Shown here one piece after another: positions 9,551 through 14,515 of a DNA stretch of 14,515 nt. Positions within the stretch are counted from its first letter, which is position 1; each line of letters opens with the position of its first letter. Source of the DNA: Smittium culicis. Lineage: Eukaryota; Kickxellomycota; Harpellomycetes; Harpellales; Legeriomycetaceae. Under the pieces are notes generated by a model. The model was given only the letters and a program-made list of their open reading frames with translations. It did no database searches and was not told the DNA's origin. Made by a program: the position numbers and the translations under genes. Location: assembly GCA_001970855.1 (NCBI GenBank), contig LSSN01002536.1, positions 1 through 14,515 on the forward strand, read 5' to 3'.

Positions 9551-11038
9551 TCAGTTTTGGGGTTTAAGGTTAGAAATGAATTTGGCATCAGAGGGGAGTT
9601 TGAAAGTGGTGGGGACATCTTGCCAGCCTTGGTAGTATTCTTTGTAGAGGTTATTAGAGATATCGAGGGCCCAAGTGGTGGTATTAAGTTGGAACATAGT
9701 TTCGAACATGAAAGTGAGGTCTTCATCAGCGGTGACAGATGGTTCGTCGTCAATTCTTTCGAAGAGTTCTTTTCTGACGGTTGCAGCGAAGGGGCCGTGT
9801 GGGACGAGGCAGTTGTGGAGAGAGGCGCTACCGGGTTTGAATTTTGAGGAATCTCTAGCGTCGTATGTGCCAGAAATACAGCCCATAAATTCAGACATGA
9901 CGTTTCTGTGGTAGTAAGAGGGTCTGAATGTGTTTACGGTGGGGTTGATTCTGTTTGGGGGGAAGATGACGAAATCGGCGATAGCGGTACCAGGCTTGAG
10001 AGATTTAGCGGTAAGAACGGTGAAAATGGAGGGGTCAGAGTGGTCAACGATGACGGCGTTGACGGGGATGAAGTTGGCGAGGTTGTATTTGTAAGGGGCG
10101 TAGTTACCGGTCCAAGATACGACATCGAAGGGGGAGAATTGCTGGGAGGAGGAGAAGAGTTTAGCGTTGAATTTTTGGATGATTTGGAAAGAGGAGTCGG
10201 AGTTATCGTTAATTATCGAGCCAGGGGCGGGGATACTAGATTTGTCGAAGGCAGCGACGGGGTAGAGGAAGTCGCGAGGGCTTGCAAGACCGTTTGAACC
10301 GATTGGGCCCAAGTCGGGGAGTTCGAAGTGAGCGCCATATACTTCGAGGATGTATCCTCTGAAGTTTTTGACGGGGTTGGCATCTTCAGGGAAGAAGACT
10401 CTGAATTTGATACCGCGTGGGATAACGATAATTTCGCCAGGTTGGACGGACAAGTAACCGAGTTCAGTTTGGAAGTGGGCTACACCAGCTTGGGGAACGA
10501 TTAAGAAGTCACCGTCGCTGTTAAAGAACGACTTTGAGGTCATACTAGAGTTACAAGAGTAAATGTGGATAGAGAGACCAGAGTTTAAACTTGGGGAGCC
10601 GGAACCGCTGATAGTTGAGATACCGTCAATGAAATCGATTTGTTTATCGGGTTGTGGGAAGGCAAAGGGGGTCCATAGAGTTTGCTTGAAGTTTGAGGAG
10701 TGGCTATCAGAATATGCCGCATCGGCGAAGTCGGAGATGTAGGGGCCGTTTGAGACGGTGCTAGTGGATAGAGAGGCAGCGACGGGGCGGGAGTATTCAT
10801 CGATAGAGTTTGAGGAGACGACTGAGGGACGGATCTTGTACAACCAGGTTCTATAGTTGTGTAAGTTGCGAGGAGTGGTGAAAGAGGTGCCGCTGACCTG
10901 TTCGGCGTAGAGGCCGAAAGGGGGGTGCTTAGGGGTGTTCTGGTGCTTTGGAATGCTGCCAGCTATAGCTTCAGACTCGAATTCATTATTGAAGCCAGAC
11001 TGATAGACGTATGGATCTAGTTCAGGGAAAGTTTTCAT
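9551..11038 (-). CDS. HGD: homogentisate 1,2-dioxygenase
   Basis: This Fe(II) enzyme opens the ring of homogentisate to maleylacetoacetate, the third step of tyrosine/phenylalanine catabolism in the cytosol. It is a single 495-aa exon. N-terminal cupin-like features include NLYAEQ-type FGLYAEQVSG, RTWLYKIRPSV, FFNSDGDFLIVPQ and YILEVYGAHFELPDLGPIG. The catalytic domain keeps the iron ligands by alignment with human HGD: H377 and E383 in YYHRNVMSEFMG, and H414 in VPHGP. It also keeps H333 (DHSDPSIF, human H292) and H408 (human H365). Threonine 310 replaces the histidine of the usual WHGNY stretch. It is longer than human HGD (445 aa), partly through a Ser-rich insert around 74-118. Unlike its neighbours it has no intron and uses many C-ending codons. 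No other pathway gene lies beside it. Confidence 0.97.
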   Translation of the reverse strand: MKTFPELDPYVYQSGFNNEFESEAIAGSIPKHQNTPKHPPFGLYAEQVSGTSFTTPRNLHNYRTWLYKIRPSVVSSNSIDEYSRPVAASLSTSTVSNGPYISDFADAAYSDSHSSNFKQTLWTPFAFPQPDKQIDFIDGISTISGSGSPSLNSGLSIHIYSCNSSMTSKSFFNSDGDFLIVPQAGVAHFQTELGYLSVQPGEIIVIPRGIKFRVFFPEDANPVKNFRGYILEVYGAHFELPDLGPIGSNGLASPRDFLYPVAAFDKSSIPAPGSIINDNSDSSFQIIQKFNAKLFSSSQQFSPFDVVSWTGNYAPYKYNLANFIPVNAVIVDHSDPSIFTVLTAKSLKPGTAIADFVIFPPNRINPTVNTFRPSYYHRNVMSEFMGCISGTYDARDSSKFKPGSASLHNCLVPHGPFAATVRKELFERIDDEPSVTADEDLTFMFETMFQLNTTTWALDISNNLYKEYYQGWQDVPTTFKLPSDAKFISNLKPQN

Positions 11039-11297
11039 AGTACAGGGTTTAAGGTTGGAAGAGGTGTGCTAAAAATACTTGTAGTTGATTCTTTTTTTTT
11101 TTTTTTTCAAAAGGAGTAGGAGAGTTTTGGAGAGAGATATGGGCCAAGTTTCAATGTCAAGCGTGTTGATAAAGAAGTATGTTTTGATAAAGAAGTGTTG
11201 GCGATGGACGGTGGTTTTATACTTTTATTATGAGGCTATGGATACAGAGGTTTTGTGGTTTTGTGGTTTTGTGGTTAGTAGGAGCAAGATGGGTTAA
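11039..11297 (-). promoter_or_regulatory. HGD upstream region: A16 tract, paired TGATAA, possible TATA box
   Basis: Read towards HGD, TATAAAA (TTTTATA on + at 11215-11221) lies about 180 bases upstream of the ATG, and a run of 16 A (T on + at 11092-11107) about 55-70 bases upstream. On the + strand TGATAA occurs at 11167-11172 and 11185-11190, inside an imperfect 18-bp duplication (TGATAAAGAAGT in both copies). HGATAR is the binding core of fungal GATA factors, which control nitrogen-source and amino-acid catabolism genes; a role here is inference. Confidence 0.4.
11251..11275. repeat. 8-bp tandem repeat TTTTGTGG, three copies
   Basis: Three consecutive TTTTGTGG units (CCACAAAA on the minus strand) lie just upstream of the possible TATA box of HGD. 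A regulatory role is possible, but simple slippage is equally likely. Confidence 0.8.
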
Positions 11298-11511
11298 GTC
11301 TATCCGCAATGTTATGAATATTACTAATCTTGTAGAGGAAAGAGTATTTTGAAGTGCGGTAATAATATGTTTAGTAGTGAAGCTTACTAACTTTTTATTC
11401 TGCTTCCTTCCATTGTTTCTTTTTAGGCATTATTTTTACTGTTCCTGAATCTGTATTATCCAATCATGATTACCTAATATCCGTTTATTAGTTATCCTCT
11501 CACGGACTTGT
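11298..11511. other. intergenic sequence without recognisable gene
   Basis: AT-rich sequence between the HGD promoter and the decayed open frame further right. On the minus strand a short frame MPKKKQWKEAE starts near 11427 and stops after 11 codons. Nothing else stands out. Confidence 0.4.
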
Positions 11512-11835
11512 CTAACTTTTATATCTTTTTTCTGCGGTAATTCTGACGCGAAACAGCGTCGATTCGATAAAAGCGTATATATTTGGGGTGCCTGAGTGGC
11601 AATTTGGGCATTTTTGAGTAACCACCGTAGAATATTTGCTATGAATATTCCGCTCAATTGACGCTGATGATTGGATTCTGGCTCTATTTATTTGTTGCAT
11701 GTGACTAAAATCGGCACTCTTAGATAAAGCCTCATCATTCATTCGAGCTATTTCGGCAATCTTAAATGCTCTGCCCTGAATCCAAAGCAATATAAAATCC
11801 CCTGTATTAATAATCCTCAAAAATATCCATCTGCC
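11512..11835 (-). pseudogene. unrecognised, probably decayed open frame with a CPNC motif
   Basis: One minus-strand frame is open for about 107 codons, reading WIFLRIINTG...LLWIQGRAFKIAEIARMND and later TQKCPNCHSGTPN, and ending at a stop near 11512. In the same frame it continues upstream across a single TGA into DKYGNQVGIIDCV, so a longer coding region may have been interrupted. There is no good ATG context, and none of the introns typical of this window is obvious. CPNC could be half of a zinc-binding site, but no partner cysteine pair is visible. Base composition is less AT-extreme than the flanks, which suggests former coding sequence. Its position beside transposon-end motifs makes a mobile-element origin possible. 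I do not recognise the family. Confidence 0.35.
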
Positions 11836-11965
11836 TCAAACACAATCAATTATCCCAACTTGATTACCATATTTATCCTGATAATGCCACTTTTATTACC
11901 TAGCTCAATTCCTGCTTTTTTTTCCCCCAATCATGCCATACTCCAATCATTCGCTTTGTCCTTAT

Positions 11966-11980
11966 CCCTTTCCCGTTCAA
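11966..11980 (+). repeat. outlying transposon-end-like motif
   Basis: CCCTTTCCCGTTCAA is preceded by TTAT. It matches the right terminus of the neighbouring element (CCCTTTCCCGTCCAA on the minus strand) with one mismatch and points the same way as the left terminus at 12054. It may be an alternative left end with a mutated TTAA target, or the remnant of another copy. Confidence 0.5.
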
Positions 11981-12177
11981 CACTCTTTAAATAATTGAAT
12001 TTAATGATTCGTTTATGATTTATAAGTAAATTTATTATTTGTTGTTTGATTAACCCTTTCCCGGGCGGTAGATCAAAAATGGCCTTTTTCAAAAATGAGC
12101 GTTCCTGTTCAGCAGACCAAAAACAGTCTACCAAAATTAATTATATATATACTACATAAATTTTATTCGCCAGATAC

Positions 12178-12194
12178 TTTTTTTTTTTTTTTTT
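12178..12194. repeat. T17 homopolymer
   Basis: An uninterrupted run of 17 T lies near the left end of the putative transposon. It is a simple repeat with no assigned role. Confidence 0.9.
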
Positions 12195-12487
12195 GAATTA
12201 TAAACTGTTACAAATAACATTCTAAACTATTCAATTAAATAAGATAAATTAAAGCAATAAAAAATAGCTGAGATTTGTTTGGGCTTTGCAATTAATAACT
12301 CTGCAAATGACTATGAAGTATAAAACGTTATACTAGAAAAATTTCGGGGTAAAACTGGGGGGAAAAAAATAAACCAAAATAAATATACAATTAAAAAAAT
12401 TACAATTTGTACTAGCAAATATAAAAGTAAGTTTGCTATAGTTTATACACTGCTATACACTATGCTATTCACTTGCCCTTTTTTTGG

Positions 12488-12671
12488 CCCTTTCCTGCCC
12501 AAATGCAGACTGCTTTTTGCTGTTTCCATTGGCTGATTAAAAATTAAATAACAAGTCATAGTAGCAAACACAGCAGTTAGTTTAATTATTCTCTATACAA
12601 CTATAAATACCATGCTTATTTTTTGAACCTTTCCCGTCCAAAGGTAGAATGTTTTCCTTTGTTTCCATTAG
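12488..12671 (+). repeat. diverged direct repeat carrying end-like motifs
   Basis: Two copies lie 139 bp apart. The cores are CCCTTTCCTGCCCAAATGC at 12488 and ACCTTTCCCGTCCAAAGG at 12627. Each continues into AGA-TG, a T-rich stretch and GTTTCCATT, and they are identical at 33 of 45 aligned positions by my count. The TTTTTTG and CTATACA-type sequence before each copy is also similar, so the duplicated unit may be longer. Both copies point the same way as the left terminus of the surrounding element. Confidence 0.6.
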
Positions 12672-13864
12672 TTAAAAAACCTTTATTATTTTAATGTAAT
12701 TTTATTTTACTTGATTAGACTTGAATTTTTTGATGTTTTAATTTCTTAGTACCCTATGTTTTATACTTAAATTATTTATCAAAAATAAGAATTAGTTTAT
12801 ATACTATTAAATATCATAATCTTCACCATATCCCTTTTCTTTAATACCTAGATGATCGTGTTCATACATTATCTCTATTCCTTAATAAAAGCATAAAAAA
12901 TTGATATTAATATTCTTTTACATAAAAAAGGCTTTTATTATTTTTTCAAACATTAATTAAACTACAATAAATCTTTTTTTTTAAATTCTTTATTTTTCTT
13001 TTGATTATTTCAATAATTGTAGTAATTATGGGTCAATATAGACTAAAATAGTAATAAAAATGGATAGTTCGGTAAGATTTATATTAGTTTAGTAATGCTT
13101 AAAAATCATATATTAAAAAAAATTACTCGCCTTAACGCCTTTCTTTGAAATTTTAACCTTTACATATTTTAATTAATTATAGTGAGAAATATATCTCCAT
13201 AGATTTTTATACCGTAAACAACTGATTAAAATAAAAATTGATGTCTAGAGTTAAACAGAATACAGAAATAATTTTTATAGCAATAAAATCGTTAAAAAAT
13301 TGAGTTGATTTAATCCCCGTTGTGAAGTGTAAATTTGATTATATTGCACTTTTATATTATTATAGATAGATATTATGTTGTTCATAATAAACTTTGTTTG
13401 TTTTATGCACAATGGAAACTCTTGTATCTCTTGGTGATATATATTTATTCGAGATCAAATTCTAAGAATATTGGAATACCTTCTCAATAGTGTATAGTAT
13501 TGATAATGATTGATCATATATCAAATTACTTATTCATTAAAATTATTTTATTTATAGCTCTTAAAATAAATAATAGCATAGTAATAATCACATTTAAGTT
13601 TGGCTTGAACTTCAATAATAATGAATATGTGCTTTATTTATTGAAATTATTTTTTCCACTGTATTTTTTGTTAGCTTTGGGTATGGATAAGTCTGGTCAA
13701 GATACTGGTAAACTTTTTTCTCCATATTTCATCATTTTTCACATTATTGATCAAAAATGACATAAAGCTATTATAATAAAGCCAATAATATTATGTATTT
13801 TTTTATTGAATGCGAGGACTTTATCTTTTCTTCATGCAAAATTTTTTGGACGGGAAAGGGTTAA

Positions 13865-14442
13865 GTGCTGGTTCATAATTTTTACAGTACGCAAGTCAAT
13901 TGGTTGTTTTTTTTAGTTTTATTTCTCTCTATCTCTCACTAAAATTAACGCAACAATAACCCTTATCATAAAATTCTTTCAACCTCTAAAATGTACCCTG
14001 TATGCTATTTATACACCTAATTTTTTTTATATACCTATTAAAAATGGTCTAATCCTTGCAGAAAACTAATTTAAAATTTTGAATACGTAAGTAAATCGAA
14101 AACTTATTTCGATCGCCTCCATTGCGCCGCTCAAAAATCTCCATACCCATTGTATATCTATTCAAGAAGGTCTAATTAATACATTTCACTATTCATCATA
14201 TACTTTTATTAGCCCCCATATCACATTTTAAAAAAGTCATCAACCCCCTACATAAAAAAGTTCTATCCTCCAGTAACACCTAAAAGCCAACCCAGAGATT
14301 GATTATTCCCAACCCCTCCCCACATACACTTTCCATCTCGACCCAACCGAGTTCCATTAAGTATAAAAAAAATTTACATTGGAGCTTATCATCGTTGGCA
14401 TATACCGAAATATCTTGCACTCATTTATGATTTTACTCTACA
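13865..14442. other. intergenic region to the right of the transposon
   Basis: No gene can be supported. A CT-rich stretch at about 13923-13940 and a C-rich stretch at about 14270-14350 stand out from the AT background. TATAAAAA at 14362-14369 is a possible TATA box for a + strand gene, but no convincing + strand start follows inside the window. If the terminal open frame at 14443-14515 is real, this would instead be the 3' flank of that minus-strand gene. Confidence 0.4.
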
Positions 14443-14515
14443 TCAATCGTTGAAGTAGGTATTCTTCGGTTTTAATTTTGATTTACGCGCACTTCCTCTA
14501 CCCATTAGATTCTTC
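14443..14515 (-). CDS. possible C-terminal tail of an off-window minus-strand gene
   Basis: On the minus strand a frame is open from the window edge to TGA at 14445-14443. It gives 23 residues ending MGRGSARKSKLKPKNTYFND. The lysine/arginine-rich basic tail has a coding look and this stretch is less AT-rich than its surroundings. If the gene instead started at the ATG at about 14485-14483, it would be only 20 codons long, so a C-terminal tail is more likely. The family is not recognised. Confidence 0.3.
   Translation of the reverse strand, partial: KNLMGRGSARKSKLKPKNTYFND

Larger units (their letters stand above)
12050..13864. mobile_element. putative non-autonomous piggyBac-type element with TTAA target duplication
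   Basis: TTAACCCTTTCCCG at 12050-12063 recurs inverted at 13851-13864 as CGGGAAAGGGTTAA, so a 1,807-bp segment (12054-13860) is flanked by TTAA on both sides. A TTAA target duplication with termini starting CCC is characteristic of the piggyBac superfamily, and CCCTTTNCC-like termini occur in known members. Beyond the first 10 terminal bases the two ends differ. Internal end-like copies at 12488 and 12627 resemble subterminal repeats. The interior is very AT-rich. Its longest open frame (13500-13760, +) has low-complexity I/F/L/N-rich sequence that I cannot match to a transposase, so mobilisation would depend on an enzyme encoded elsewhere, or the element is dead. Confidence 0.6.

Noticed and set aside
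9506..10297. Several 60-130-codon open frames on the strand opposite HGD
   Set aside because: These are antisense shadows created by HGD's C-ending codons; they overlap a fully conserved enzyme and show no family features.
11535..11565. Small inverted repeat GACGC-GAAACA-GCGTC
   Set aside because: A 5-bp stem is too short to call a structured RNA or terminator.
11585..11615. tRNA-like A-box (TGCCTGAGTGGC followed by GGGCA)
   Set aside because: It resembles the D-arm of a leucine or serine tRNA, but no B-box (GGTTCGANTCC) follows and no acceptor stem closes.
11931..12134. 67-codon minus-strand open frame containing PPGKGLI
   Set aside because: It crosses the transposon terminus and the TTAA; its sequence is explained by the terminal repeats rather than by a gene.
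13500..13760. 86-codon + strand open frame inside the AT-rich element
   Set aside because: It is low-complexity, rich in I, F, L and N, as expected of AT-rich DNA. No transposase motif or DDE-type context is recognisable.

Overview
The window looks like nuclear DNA of an AT-rich fungus. It is very A/T-rich between genes. Introns are short (roughly 65-195 bp), with GT...AG ends, T-rich 3' ends and, in places, a yeast-like TACTAAC or CTAAC branch site. Coding products resemble fungal and animal housekeeping proteins. An early-diverging lineage with an AT-rich genome is my guess; the sequence alone does not name the species.

Layout, left to right. Positions 1-60 may hold the last codons of a + strand gene. 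Positions 61-1076 are non-coding, with A-runs, three ATTGG boxes and a 29-bp tandem repeat. Positions 1077-3688 (+) encode a nine-exon SIZ/PIAS-type SUMO E3 ligase of 562 aa with SAP-like, PINIT and SP-RING domains and a terminal SUMO-interacting motif. Convergent to it, 3923-5168 (-) encodes the five-exon RNase PH-like exosome subunit RRP41/SKI6 (249 aa). Its ATG appears to sit alone in exon 1 in front of a GC-AG intron. A 364-bp bidirectional spacer carrying five CCAAT boxes separates it from RPN2, the 26S proteasome base subunit (5533-9027, +, six exons, 996 aa).

After a 523-bp convergent spacer comes homogentisate 1,2-dioxygenase (9551-11038, -, 495 aa). It is intronless and much richer in C-ending codons than its neighbours. 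Its upstream region carries paired TGATAA motifs, short tandem repeats and a possible TATA box.

From 11300 to the end the window is accessory in character. It holds a decayed unidentified open frame at 11512-11835 (-), then a 1.8-kb, very AT-rich segment (12054-13860). That segment is bounded by TTAA and by inverted CCCTTTCCCG termini, which is the signature of a piggyBac-type DNA transposon lacking an intact transposase. Further end-like motifs lie nearby. The last 73 bp may be the tail of another minus-strand gene.

The four solid genes act in unrelated processes: SUMO ligation, 3'-5' RNA decay, proteasomal degradation and tyrosine/phenylalanine catabolism. Nothing indicates a cluster working together. 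The most distinctive signals are the start-codon GC-AG intron, the CCAAT-rich divergent promoter, the compositionally distinct HGD gene and the piggyBac-like element. I did not find a recognisable novel multi-gene system.
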